From the NCBI RefSeq assembly GCF_000359745.1, contig NZ_AQHN01000086.1:60596-124595 (forward strand): DNA of 64,000 nucleotides, read 5' to 3'. The notes under the pieces were generated by a model, which was not told the origin of the DNA, ran no database searches, and worked only from the letters and a program-made list of their open reading frames with translations. Source of the DNA: Rhizobium freirei PRF 81. GTDB taxonomy: Bacteria; Pseudomonadota; Alphaproteobacteria; Rhizobiales; Rhizobiaceae. Within the stretch, counting starts at the first letter, position 1. Each line of letters begins with the position of its first letter. This document shows positions 1-8,312 of the stretch, piece after piece. Made by a program: the position numbers and the translations under genes.

Positions 1-322
1 CGGTCGTCACGATCTGATCCATTGCAGCCGGTGGGATGGTGTGGCGTGCGCCGGATTGACGAGAATCGGCGACGCCGGCCGACGCGGTAATTTCCGGCTC
101 CCCTTCGCTCGCCCATATAACGATTGCCCCATGACGCATTCGCAAAAACGTGGGGAGGATATTGGCGACCTTGACAAGCGTGATCTCCAGCGGGGCAGCG
201 GCCGTTAGGAGCTTCGATATTTCGTAGATCCCGCTGCAGGAGATTCCGACTTCAGGCGTTTTGCTGGATACCCCGGGCAAAGGTCCAACTTCATCGACGC
301 AATCGCGTAGAATGCGGGTCAT
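1..322 (-). CDS. nifA: NifA, N-terminal part (runs off the window edge)
   Basis: Nitrogen-fixation transcriptional activator that works with sigma54. Only the first 107 codons lie in the window, read on the minus strand from an ATG at 322. The visible protein contains IYEISKLLTAAAPLEITL followed by LPTFLRMRHGAIVIW, the typical start of the NifA GAF domain. The AAA+ and DNA-binding domains are outside the window. It lies downstream of fixX on the same strand with a 176-base gap, so read-through from the fixABCX promoter is likely. I see no clear sigma54 site in the gap. Identity is by recognition of the N-terminal GAF pattern and by the fixABCX-nifA gene order known in rhizobia. Confidence 0.85.
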   Translation of the reverse strand, partial: MTRILRDCVDEVGPLPGVSSKTPEVGISCSGIYEISKLLTAAAPLEITLVKVANILPTFLRMRHGAIVIWASEGEPEITASAGVADSRQSGARHTIPPAAMDQIVTT

Positions 323-498
323 TTTCAACACCCCTAGCTGTGTAGAATGCCCCCATTCCAACCACTGTTTGTGCTTATTTGTATAAGCGGAAACTCTAAT
401 GGTAGTTTCTGAAATTGCAAGCTGGTTCCTGTCAAAATTGATGCAGCGCCTGGCTGTGACGACATAATGTGTTTTTCAAAAGTTTAACAATAAATTGT

Positions 499-798
499 TC
501 ACCCGAACTTGAAGAGAACACCAAAGCCGCCTCGTGGATAGTTCCACGTGATGTCCCCACTTGCCTCACACAGCACCCTGCATGTGCCGCACTCCATGCA
601 GCCGTCGGCGGCAATCTCCACTTGGCCTTTGTCATTCAGTTCATAGCATTTTGCCGGGCAGATGCGTGTTAGCGCCAAAAGGTTTGCACTCGGATGCTCG
701 TGCGGCCGCACCTTAATGTGCGGGCGTCCCTGATCAACCAGATAGCGATTCTGGAAAAGCTTGTCCTCAACACGCAACTTCGTCACTGCAACGGTCAT
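499..798 (-). CDS. fixX: FixX ferredoxin-like protein
   Basis: Ferredoxin-like partner of the FixABC electron-transfer flavoprotein complex, which delivers low-potential electrons to nitrogenase. The 99-residue protein has the usual FixX length and the cysteine pattern RICPAKCY near residue 47 and DGCMECGTCRVLCEASG near residue 66, enough to bind a 4Fe-4S cluster. It is the last gene of the fixABCX run, 12 bases after fixC, in the same direction. No defects are visible. Confidence 0.95.
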   Translation of the reverse strand: MTVAVTKLRVEDKLFQNRYLVDQGRPHIKVRPHEHPSANLLALTRICPAKCYELNDKGQVEIAADGCMECGTCRVLCEASGDITWNYPRGGFGVLFKFG

Positions 799-810
799 CC
801 TATTTCTCCT

Positions 811-2115
811 TCAACGCCAAGCCAATGCCAGACGCACCGCGTCGCTGACCAGCCCCCAGCGCGAACGCGCCTTTATGAAAGCGGCCGTTGTCGCCCTTTC
901 ATTTTCGATCTTCGGCGTACCATCGACACGCATGAAATTTTTCGAAGCTTCAGACATCAACTTCGGGTATGTCATGAAGAAATTGCGGGAATTGGTATGA
1001 AGTAGGGCCGGCATGTCTTTGTATTTCCTAAGATCTTTAATGACAAAGGAATCGTCCAGCATCGTCTTGTATAGTGCGAGGTTTCTTTTGGTCATTCGAC
1101 CTCCGCGGCTCTTGACCTCGAAAATAGCCTCCCCGGCGATGCGACCTGACGTCATGGCGAGATTGGAACCTTCGCGGTGAACGGCATTGTTGAGCTGTGC
1201 TGCGTCGCCGACAACGACCCAGCCATCGCCGAAGAGCGCGGGAATTGCCTTGTACCCACCTTCGGGAATGAGATGAGCTGCATATTCCTTGACTTCCGAA
1301 TCCGCGATCAGATGTTTGATCGACGGATGGTTCTTGAACGCTTCGAGCAACTCGTAAGGGCTTTCGCACGTTGCGGCGAAGTCGGAGACGAGGCAACCGA
1401 TGCCAAGAGAGATCGACTCCTTATTGGTATAAAGGAAGGCGAGCCCGGCCATGCCGCGGGAGATGGTGCCGGCCGCCTCGATCACACAACCCTCGTTGCC
1501 ATGAAGACCGAAGCGCTGATCGATCACGTCTTCTGGCAGAAAATGTATTTCCTTGACAGCGAGAGCCACGCTCTCCGAAGTCGGCGTCTGACGCAAACCG
1601 GCCCGGGCGCCGAGCAACCCATTGGCGCCTTCCGCAAGAACGACCGTGTCCGCAAGTATGACATCGCCAGTACGGTCAGTGCGCACGCCGATCACCTTGC
1701 CCCCTTCCTGGGCAAGTTCTGTCGCCGTCGTCTCGCAAAGGACTGTCGCTCCCGCCTCACGCACCTTACGCGAAAACCAACGGTCGAACTGAGCGCGAAT
1801 GATTGTATAGCGCTCTGGCGTCGACTCGTTGAAATCATCCGATCGGTATTGGATCCCAACGTGGGATGTGTCATCCATCATCCAGAAGCGCTGCTCGACG
1901 AGATGCCGCTCAAGAGGCGCATCATCTCGAAAATTCGGGATGATTTTCTCCAGCATGTTCGCGTACATGATTGCGCCCTGGACGTTCTTTGAGCCCGGAT
2001 ACTCGCCACGCTCCAATTGCAGGACTTTCAAGCCACGGCTCGCCATGGTGTAAGCAGCCGCATTCCCGGCCATGCCCGCGCCAATCACGATGGCGTCAAA
2101 CTTTTCCCCGCTCAT
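811..2115 (-). CDS. fixC: FixC flavoprotein (ETF:quinone oxidoreductase-like)
   Basis: FAD-dependent member of the FixABCX complex, homologous to electron-transfer-flavoprotein:quinone oxidoreductases. The 434-residue protein opens with a dinucleotide-binding fold (DAIVIGAGMAGNAAAYTMA, residues 7-25) and has a second FAD-contact motif, GDGWVVVGDAAQLNNAVHR, near residues 297-315. It lies 12 bases downstream of fixB and upstream of fixX in one transcription unit. Length and motifs are normal for FixC. Confidence 0.96.
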   Translation of the reverse strand: MSGEKFDAIVIGAGMAGNAAAYTMASRGLKVLQLERGEYPGSKNVQGAIMYANMLEKIIPNFRDDAPLERHLVEQRFWMMDDTSHVGIQYRSDDFNESTPERYTIIRAQFDRWFSRKVREAGATVLCETTATELAQEGGKVIGVRTDRTGDVILADTVVLAEGANGLLGARAGLRQTPTSESVALAVKEIHFLPEDVIDQRFGLHGNEGCVIEAAGTISRGMAGLAFLYTNKESISLGIGCLVSDFAATCESPYELLEAFKNHPSIKHLIADSEVKEYAAHLIPEGGYKAIPALFGDGWVVVGDAAQLNNAVHREGSNLAMTSGRIAGEAIFEVKSRGGRMTKRNLALYKTMLDDSFVIKDLRKYKDMPALLHTNSRNFFMTYPKLMSEASKNFMRVDGTPKIENERATTAAFIKARSRWGLVSDAVRLALAWR

Positions 2116-2127
2116 AACCCGTGCCCC

Positions 2128-3240
2128 CTAATTCGCAAGCTTATCGCGACTGTGCGGCGACAGCCGTTGGGTGAAAACATCAGTGAGGGCCGGCAAGAAG
2201 CGGATCGCATCCGTCACGACGCCAACGTGGGCGAAGTCGAAAATCGGCGCGTTCGGATCGGTGTTGATCGCCACAATGAGATCAGCGCCCTCGACGCCAA
2301 CCCGGTGCTGAATGGCGCCGGAAATCCCGGCCGCTATATAGAGCTTCGGCCGGATAGTCTTACCCGTTTGCCCGATCTGCCGATCAGCCGGCATCCAGCC
2401 TTTCTGGACCAGCGGCCGTGAACAGCCGTATTCGGCTCCAATTACCCGCGCGAGATTCTTCGCCAGCTTCAGGTTCTCCGATGTTCCAAGACCGAGGCCG
2501 CCGCCCACCACCACATCGGCATAGGCGAGATTGGAATTTGTCGATTGCACGTCGGAAATGAACCCGAGGACTTTGGTGACGATCTCCTCCTCGACCATCA
2601 GGACCCCATGCTGAATGACGCAGCCGATAGGCTTGTTCGTGCGCTGCGGCATCGCCATGACCCTTGGCCGCACTGTCGCCATCTGCGGTCTGCAGTTGAG
2701 CGTGTAGATTGTGCATAGTAGAGAGCCGCCGAAAGTCGGCCGCGTTGCGGCAAGCGAACCGTCCGCATCCACATCGAGTTCGGTGCAGTCCGCGGTGAGC
2801 CCCGTCAACAAGGTCGTCGCCACGGAACCGGCAAGGTCGCGACCAAGCGTCGTCGCACCGAGAAGCAGGATCTCGGGTTGGTAAGTGGCGACGAGATTTG
2901 TCAGAGCTTTGGTGAAGGGCTCGTTCCTATAGTCTTCGAGCAGGGGGTTCTCCACCAGATACGCAACGTCGGCGCCATAGGCAAACGCCTCTGCGATGGC
3001 CAGCTGCGTGGCGTCCCCCGGAGGTCCGAGCACGACACCTGCGAGTTTGACGCCAAGCTTGTCCGCCAGCTTGCGGCCTTCTCCCAGCAGTTCGAAGGAG
3101 ACGGGATGGACATTTCCGCGCTCCACTTCGATGAAGACCCAAACATGGCGGTAGTCTTTGAAATGATCGGGCAGTTCTTTCTTCATTCCCGCGCGGCCGA
3201 CGGCTGGGCGCGGTATTTCTTGATTTGCGGTCAACGTCAT
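2128..3240 (-). CDS. fixB: FixB (ETF alpha-subunit-like)
   Basis: Alpha-type electron-transfer flavoprotein subunit that pairs with FixA. The 370-residue protein carries the C-terminal FAD-binding segment of the family (PKLYIAAGISGAIQHRVG, then INTDPNAPIFDFAHVGVVTD, about residues 302-346). It sits 12 bases after fixA and before fixC. An N-terminal stretch (MTLTANQEIPRP...) precedes the ETF domain; a later start, MKKELPDHFKDY at 3186, is possible. Confidence 0.96.
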   Translation of the reverse strand: MTLTANQEIPRPAVGRAGMKKELPDHFKDYRHVWVFIEVERGNVHPVSFELLGEGRKLADKLGVKLAGVVLGPPGDATQLAIAEAFAYGADVAYLVENPLLEDYRNEPFTKALTNLVATYQPEILLLGATTLGRDLAGSVATTLLTGLTADCTELDVDADGSLAATRPTFGGSLLCTIYTLNCRPQMATVRPRVMAMPQRTNKPIGCVIQHGVLMVEEEIVTKVLGFISDVQSTNSNLAYADVVVGGGLGLGTSENLKLAKNLARVIGAEYGCSRPLVQKGWMPADRQIGQTGKTIRPKLYIAAGISGAIQHRVGVEGADLIVAINTDPNAPIFDFAHVGVVTDAIRFLPALTDVFTQRLSPHSRDKLAN

Positions 3241-3252
3241 GGCTCCTTGCCG

Positions 3253-4104
3253 TTATGCGCTGGCGTCGAAGGCGAGTTCGTGTTCGAGCGCCGGCTGACG
3301 GGCGAAGATTTCGACAATCAACTCATCAGCAAGATCGCCGAGCGCCTTATCGGTGGTGGTGATTTGCTCTGCCTTTTCCGTCCTTACTGTCGGGGCAAAG
3401 ACGCGTTTGACGACCGTCGGCGAACCACGCAGTCCACACTTGCTGAGGTCCTCGATGCCGGCGTCGCCCGCGCTCCATTTTACGATCTGACTGCGTGCGG
3501 CACGTAGCGCGTCATCAAGCGAGCCGCGGCGGATTTCGTTGGTGCCTTCCAGCATAGTGATGAGGCAGGGAAGCCTGCCATGCAGCATCTGGGTACCGCC
3601 TTCCGAACGGCGGTCGACCTTAATTTCGCGTGCATCAAGATCGAGGGAGCAAATCTTCGAAACGTAAGTGAGTTGCAGGAGGTCGAGGCGCTTAGCAATG
3701 CCCGGCCCGACTTGGGCAGTGTCGCCGTCGATGGTCTGCTTGCCCGTGAAAACGATGTCGGGGGCGCCGAAGGTCTCGCCGATTTTTGCAATCGCCTGCG
3801 ACAAAGCAAAGGAAGTCGCCAGGGTATCGGATCCCGCAAAATAGCGGTCGGTCAACAATACCGCCCGATCCGCACCGTAAGTGAGCGCCTTGCGCAACGA
3901 ATCCTCTGCCATGGGCGGCCCCATCGTGAGCACGGTGACCTCGCCGCCATGCACGTCACGCAACCGCAGTGCTTCTTCAAGGGCGAATAGATCGTAAGGA
4001 TTTATGATGGTCGGCACACCCTGGCGCATGATCGTGTTCGTTACAGGATGGACGCGAATCTGTGCGGAGTCCGGCACCTGCTTGATACAGACTACGACGT
4101 GCAT
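3253..4104 (-). CDS. fixA: FixA (ETF beta-subunit-like)
   Basis: Beta-type electron-transfer flavoprotein subunit and first gene of fixABCX. The 283-residue protein starts MHVVVCIKQVPDSAQIRVHP, the classic ETF-beta N-terminus, and holds the AMP-site region VLTDRYFAGSDTLATS. A sigma54 promoter with a NifA upstream site lies just before it, so the operon is expected to be NifA-dependent. Length is normal. Confidence 0.97.
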   Translation of the reverse strand: MHVVVCIKQVPDSAQIRVHPVTNTIMRQGVPTIINPYDLFALEEALRLRDVHGGEVTVLTMGPPMAEDSLRKALTYGADRAVLLTDRYFAGSDTLATSFALSQAIAKIGETFGAPDIVFTGKQTIDGDTAQVGPGIAKRLDLLQLTYVSKICSLDLDAREIKVDRRSEGGTQMLHGRLPCLITMLEGTNEIRRGSLDDALRAARSQIVKWSAGDAGIEDLSKCGLRGSPTVVKRVFAPTVRTEKAEQITTTDKALGDLADELIVEIFARQPALEHELAFDASA

Positions 4105-4157
4105 GTGGTCTCCTAGCTGCTGTTAAATGGCGGGTTTGGCGCTTCGTGTCCTCTAAA

Positions 4158-4259
4158 GCACTATCTGTGCCAAGGTTTTTGAATGTGGCATCCCTTTGAA
4201 ATTTCAATGATTTATGCTGAGGTGCCGACACTGGACTCGCCATTGTCGGCTTCGCGACA
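4158..4259 (-). promoter_or_regulatory. NifA UAS and sigma54 promoter of fixABCX
   Basis: On the minus strand TTGGCACAGATAGTGCTT gives GG (4171-4170), ten bases, then GC (4159-4158), a -24/-12 match. Upstream at 4244-4259 is TGT-CGGCTTCGCG-ACA, a perfect NifA TGT-N10-ACA site just past the nifW stop. The spacer between UAS and GG is 72 bases. The site drives fixA, which starts at 4104. Confidence 0.9.
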
Positions 4260-4285
4260 TCGTTCAAGCCGGAACCATGTCGCAT

Positions 4286-4669
4286 TCACTCCCTGCCGAA
4301 ACGCTTCAAGATAGAATCGAATGGCACGAACGTGTGACCCGGTTGGGCAGGCTTGGCCGGATTGTGATCGTTGAGCACCTTGAAGACCCGGTGCGCAAGT
4401 GGCGAGGACGTCGCAAAATCTTCGTAGGCGCGTTCAAGCATGGCGCGTGCTCTGGCAGCAATCACCTGTTCCGGGAGATCGGCGAAATCCTCTTCGGCGA
4501 GGTATTGTCCCATCCGCTTCATGATGTGAAGCCGCGAGACGTCAAGCACCTTCGGATCATAGGCGACGTCAAGCAGCGCGAAAAACTCCTCCGCGGCAGA
4601 CAGATTTTTCAACCGCGCGAGGATTTCGGCCGTATCGCTGGTTCGACTGGCGTTGCAAAAACTGTTCAT
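4286..4669 (-). CDS. nifW: NifW nitrogenase-protective protein
   Basis: Small protein that helps protect or mature the MoFe protein. The chosen start (MNSFCNASRTSD) gives 127 residues, normal for NifW, and is preceded by GGGGAGA. Family signature stretches include LKNLSAAEEFFALLDVAYDP and LNRARL-type positions replaced here by VLDVSRLHIMKRMGQYL. It lies about 195 bases downstream of nifS on the same strand, and the fixA UAS follows its stop. It probably belongs to the iscN-nifS transcription unit; I see no convincing promoter of its own. Confidence 0.9.
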   Translation of the reverse strand: MNSFCNASRTSDTAEILARLKNLSAAEEFFALLDVAYDPKVLDVSRLHIMKRMGQYLAEEDFADLPEQVIAARARAMLERAYEDFATSSPLAHRVFKVLNDHNPAKPAQPGHTFVPFDSILKRFGRE

Positions 4670-4864
4670 AACATTCTCCCCGTTTGGAACGATGCTCTGT
4701 GGTGCTCCGGTGCGATGACCCGCGGTCGCGAAAGCCCCGCAGGAAAAGTGCTCGCTCTTACGGCTACAAGTGGCTTTGCCAGTCCGAGCTCTTCTGCCTC
4801 GCAACAGCGACGAACATCGCCTGGTTCCGTCAAGCCAGATCGAGTCTTCAGAAAGTGAACCGCT

Positions 4865-6091
4865 TCATGAGGTGTTTCCGTCCGTCTCCGTAGGCTTCAT
4901 AAAAGCCAAAGGTCTTCGCCGCTTTGCCGGCGTCGGCTTAAACGAAGAACCATCTCGTAAACTGCCGACGATTCCGGGTAAGACATCGAGCACGCGATCT
5001 ATATCCTCCTCGCAATTATCACGCGACAGGGAGAAGCGAATGACCCCGTGGCTCGAGATATCGGGAATGTTCATCGCGGTCAGGACATGGCTCGGCTGCG
5101 GCGACTGAGAAGTGCAAGCCGAGCCGGAAGAACAGGCGATGCCATAGCGGTCGAGGAGAAGCAGTAAGCCATCACCGTCGACTTGGTCGAAGGCGATGTT
5201 GGAGGTGTTCGGCAACCGCTTTTGCTTATCGCCGGTGACGAACGCATCTGGGATGCGCTGCAGAAGCCCTCTTTCCAGGCGATCTCGCAGCGATCTTACT
5301 CGTCCGTTCTCTTCCTTCATGAAGCTCGACGCAAGTTCAGCGGCCTTGCCGAGCCCGACGATGCCAGCGGTATTTTCCGTGCCGGCGCGCCGGTCGCGCT
5401 CCTGATGTCCCCCCTTGATCATCGGATCGAAGCGCACGCCGCGCTTTACCCAAAGCGCACCAATCCCTTTGGGTCCGTGCAGCTTGTGGCCCGAGAGCGA
5501 CAACATGTCGATCGCACTCGATTTCAGGTCCATCGGCAGCTTGCCGACCGCCTGCACTGCGTCTGTATGGAAAAAAGCGCCAACTTCCTTGGCCAACTTA
5601 GCGAGGTCAGCGACAGGAAAAATCGCGCCCGTTTCATTGTTTGCCCACATGATCGAGACGAGTGCAACATGTGGGGTGAGGGCAGCCCGGTATGTGCGCA
5701 GGTCGAGGCGACCATGCCGATCGACTGGAATCCTGTGCACCTTTATGCCACGCGTCCTCTCAAGGTGCGCGCAGAGCGTTAGCACGGCCGGATGCTCGAC
5801 TGCGGACGTCACGATCTGTGTGCGATCGGGCATGATTTCGAGCGCTGACAGGATCGCTGCATTATCGCTTTCCGTGCCGCCGGAGGTAAAGACGATCTCA
5901 TGCTCGAACTCTGCACCGATCAAAGCTTGCAATCGTTTGCGCGCGGTCATTATCGCGGCACTTGCCGAGGCACCAAAACTGTGACTGGACGAAGGATTGG
6001 CAAATTGATCAGTAAAGAACGGCAACATCGCTTGTACGACTTCAGGATCAACTCGCGTCGTTGCATTGTTGTCGAGATAGACAGATCTCAT
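4865..6091 (-). CDS. nifS: NifS cysteine desulfurase
   Basis: PLP enzyme that mobilises sulfur from cysteine for nitrogenase Fe-S clusters. The start MRSVYLDNNATTRVDP is the family N-terminus and gives 408 residues. The PLP lysine is in SLSGHKLHGPKG and the active-site cysteine in YGIACSSGSACTSQ, both present. It lies downstream of a decayed nifU and of iscN, in the same direction. The C-terminal tail (KPTPAKRRRPLAFMKPTETD) is longer than in many NifS proteins. Confidence 0.95.
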   Translation of the reverse strand: MRSVYLDNNATTRVDPEVVQAMLPFFTDQFANPSSSHSFGASASAAIMTARKRLQALIGAEFEHEIVFTSGGTESDNAAILSALEIMPDRTQIVTSAVEHPAVLTLCAHLERTRGIKVHRIPVDRHGRLDLRTYRAALTPHVALVSIMWANNETGAIFPVADLAKLAKEVGAFFHTDAVQAVGKLPMDLKSSAIDMLSLSGHKLHGPKGIGALWVKRGVRFDPMIKGGHQERDRRAGTENTAGIVGLGKAAELASSFMKEENGRVRSLRDRLERGLLQRIPDAFVTGDKQKRLPNTSNIAFDQVDGDGLLLLLDRYGIACSSGSACTSQSPQPSHVLTAMNIPDISSHGVIRFSLSRDNCEEDIDRVLDVLPGIVGSLRDGSSFKPTPAKRRRPLAFMKPTETDGNTS

Positions 6092-6489
6092 GGAAGCGAT
6101 CCTCAGTTGGCGGAGTGACCTCGGGTAGGCTCCGTCGTTCACTGCTCGGGCAAGAACAATCGCCGCAGCGTTCGATTGGTCGAATTGGCTGCAGGAACGT
6201 TATCTGGCAATTTCAGGCTCCGGTGAACTTTGTTCAGGCGAGCTCCAAGCATCCTCGATCCGCGGCGACATGCCGCCGAAAAACCCCGTCGGTTACAAAG
6301 ATATTTCTTGGACCTCGAGTACGCTGCCTTCCTTTGTGCCTGCCGACAAACTCGTCTCTGACCTAACGAGGCCTTCAATGAACAGCGCCGCAGGGACCGT
6401 AACAGTCGCTTCTTCGACAGCTGTGAAGCATGTGACCGGATCGCGCGACTTTGCGCCACACATGAGGCAAACGGCGACGGCGAGGTGGA

Positions 6490-6780
6490 TGGCGGCCGGT
6501 CGACAACATACGTTAAGTCGCAATTGATGTTTCGAATGGCTTCATAGGCGCTCTTGCCCACAATAAATTCGATGAACTCGGACGAGCAGGCGATCGCGAA
6601 ACGGGTTCGGAGCGACTGCAGTGTTGCGGCACTGATCGCTTCCGTCGGCCGATCGAATCCCATCATTAATTCAACCGCATCCCCAGATGCGACCTTGTTT
6701 TCAGATTTGGCTGTTTGCAGAATGCGGGCGCCCTTGTGATCGCAAAATGATGTCTTGAGCTTGCCGCGATACTTCCGCAT
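6490..6780 (-). pseudogene. nifU: Decayed NifU N-terminal scaffold domain
   Basis: The minus-strand frame starting MRKYRGKLKTSFCDHKGARI aligns by eye with the IscU-like domain of NifU, including TEAISAATLQSLRTRFAIAC and EFIVGKSAYEAIRNINCDL. All three scaffold cysteines are lost: the usual ACGDA reads ASGDA, FGC reads LRT, and the MHCSV site is replaced after VVDRPP. Beyond about 6490 the frame no longer looks like NifU, and the ferredoxin-like and C-terminal domains are absent. It sits between iscN and nifS, the expected place for nifU. Rhizobial nifU copies are often short, but loss of every cluster ligand argues for a non-functional remnant. Confidence 0.75.
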
Positions 6781-6805
6781 GACTTTTCACACCAACCCCG
6801 GATGG

Positions 6806-7126
6806 TCAGGCAAAGGACTTGCCACAAGCGCACATCTCTGCCGCGTTGGGGTTGTCGAAGACAAATCCTGAGGACTCCAGCCGTGTAACGAAGTCCACCG
6901 TCATGCCGTTGACGTGTGGTTGAGAGCCTACGTCCACGAACAGTGTAATCCCGCCTGTTTCGATGATCGCATCGCCCTCGCGTGGGCCGCTCTCCGGTCC
7001 CATCAGGTATTTGAGCCCGGCGCAGCCGCCGGTCTCGACCGCGATGCGCAGGCCTTCGGCCGGCTCGTCCGCTCGGCTGAGCGCAATCTTCATGGCGGCA
7101 ACGGCGTTCTCTGTGAGCGTGATCAT
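6806..7126 (-). CDS. iscN: IscN, IscA-type Fe-S assembly protein
   Basis: A-type iron-sulfur carrier of the nif region. I place the start at MITLTENAVAAMKIALSRAD (7126), which gives 106 residues, the usual IscA size; a longer frame upstream has no family similarity. The three ligand cysteines are present in GGCAGLKY and in the C-terminal MCACGKSFA. It is first in the iscN-(nifU)-nifS-nifW run and has a sigma54 promoter about 45 bases upstream. Confidence 0.92.
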   Translation of the reverse strand: MITLTENAVAAMKIALSRADEPAEGLRIAVETGGCAGLKYLMGPESGPREGDAIIETGGITLFVDVGSQPHVNGMTVDFVTRLESSGFVFDNPNAAEMCACGKSFA

Positions 7127-7170
7127 AAATATGGTTCTCATTGGTCGTCGGGAAATTTGCAAATGACCTT

Positions 7171-7185
7171 GCATGTGCCGTGCCA
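7171..7185 (-). promoter_or_regulatory. sigma54 promoter of iscN-nifS
   Basis: Minus strand TTGGCACGGCACATGCAAG: GG at 7184-7183, ten bases, GC at 7172-7171. It matches TGGCACG-N4-NTGCA closely. I find no separate TGT-N10-ACA within 150 bases upstream; the nifQ UAS at 7425-7440 (about 240 bases away) could serve both divergent genes. Confidence 0.85.
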
Positions 7186-7424
7186 AAGAGAAAAGCATTG
7201 AGCAGGCGTCGGATCTTCCGCTGGCAATATGCATGCGCATGCCCGACAATGCCCGACATCACTGAACGTCCAACATCAAAAAGGAGCAGTCACCCGTGAT
7301 TTGGGGACGCCCGCCAAAGACATCACTGCGCCATTTTCACGCCGTTGCCGTCATCGTAGCTGGGAAAAGGTTTGTAGCAGGCGCACCGGGAAAGGCCCTG
7401 GGTACCAACAACGATTGTCTGGTT

Positions 7425-7543
7425 TGTCGATTAGCCGACATTTTGCGTTGGCCAATCTGTATTTGCACGCTCATCACGTTGTTGAGAAACTCCCGGAGAG
7501 TTGTGCCGACGCTGTTTATCGCCAGGCTGGCATAATTTTTGAA
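7425..7543 (+). promoter_or_regulatory. NifA UAS and sigma54 promoter of nifQ
   Basis: TGT-CGATTAGCCG-ACA at 7425-7440 is a perfect NifA upstream site. After an 88-base spacer comes CTGGCATAATTTTTGAAG (GG 7529-7530, ten bases, GA 7541-7542). The -12 element is TTGA rather than TTGC, the same variant as in front of nifH and luxR in this window. Confidence 0.75.
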
Positions 7544-7610
7544 GCTTTCTCGTCATGGCCGCTATAGCTGCAGGCGACCTTGATCAATGAAACGAAGGAG
7601 CAAAAGCGCC

Positions 7611-8267
7611 GTGTCAGATCAGCATCAATTCCAGATCTTAAAGGGAAAGAGCATCAGTCCCAGGATACTAATGTCTGATCGGTGGCGACATTCACAGTCA
7701 TCCAATGCCAGGCTATGGCTGCGAATGGGCTTGGAGATAGACTTTGACGACTATGTACTTACCTGTGTCTTTTCGCGAGCGCTTCAGGAGATTGAAGCTG
7801 GCCAGGCGTCGGCGACCGAGGCGACCGGGCTTTCTCGCGCCGAGCTGCGGGACATCCTGACACGAAGTTTTCATGCCAAGCTCATCGACGCCTTTTTTCC
7901 GGAAGAGGCGAGCGATCCAGAGCTCGGCACGGAGGAAGAGCTCCTGCGTGACTTGCTACTTTCGCATGCCCGTCCAAACGATCCATTCAGCGCCCGGTTT
8001 GCTAAAATCATTGCCCGCCGTGCCCTGCGCGACGACCATCTATGGCAGGACCTTGGTCTATTTGACCGAGCCGAGCTTGGTCGGTTGTTTGCCATGCATT
8101 TTCCGACGCTAGCGGCAGGCAATACCAACAATATGAGGTGGAAGAAGTACCTTTACCGCAAGCTCTGCGAGGCTGAAGGTTTCTCGCTCTGCGCCGCTCC
8201 CAGCTGTCAGGAATGCAGTGATTTTAACGCGTGCTTCGGCCCCGAAACGGATGAAGCCCGTCGTTAA
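7611..8267 (+). CDS. nifQ: NifQ, molybdenum donor for FeMo-co
   Basis: Iron-sulfur protein that supplies molybdenum for FeMo-cofactor synthesis. The hallmark C-terminal cysteine motif C-x4-C-x2-C-x5-C is present in CAAPSCQECSDFNACFG. The region around LWLRMGLEIDFDDYVLTCVF begins the conserved part. Start is uncertain: GTG at 7611 follows GAAGGAGC, ATG at 7587 is in frame upstream, and ATG at 7671 follows AGGATACTA. It is transcribed away from iscN with its own UAS and -24/-12 promoter, and converges on rpoN2. Confidence 0.92.
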   Translation: MSDQHQFQILKGKSISPRILMSDRWRHSQSSNARLWLRMGLEIDFDDYVLTCVFSRALQEIEAGQASATEATGLSRAELRDILTRSFHAKLIDAFFPEEASDPELGTEEELLRDLLLSHARPNDPFSARFAKIIARRALRDDHLWQDLGLFDRAELGRLFAMHFPTLAAGNTNNMRWKKYLYRKLCEAEGFSLCAAPSCQECSDFNACFGPETDEARR

Positions 8268-8312
8268 GTCGCTTTCGCGAGCAGTGCAAGATCGTCAGCG
8301 CTTGGTCGGCGC

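Noticed and set aside
499..2115. Long open frames opposite fixX and fixC (for example 1177-1992 plus)
   Set aside because: They are shadows of the clearly conserved minus-strand fix genes, caused by high GC; none has a family pattern.
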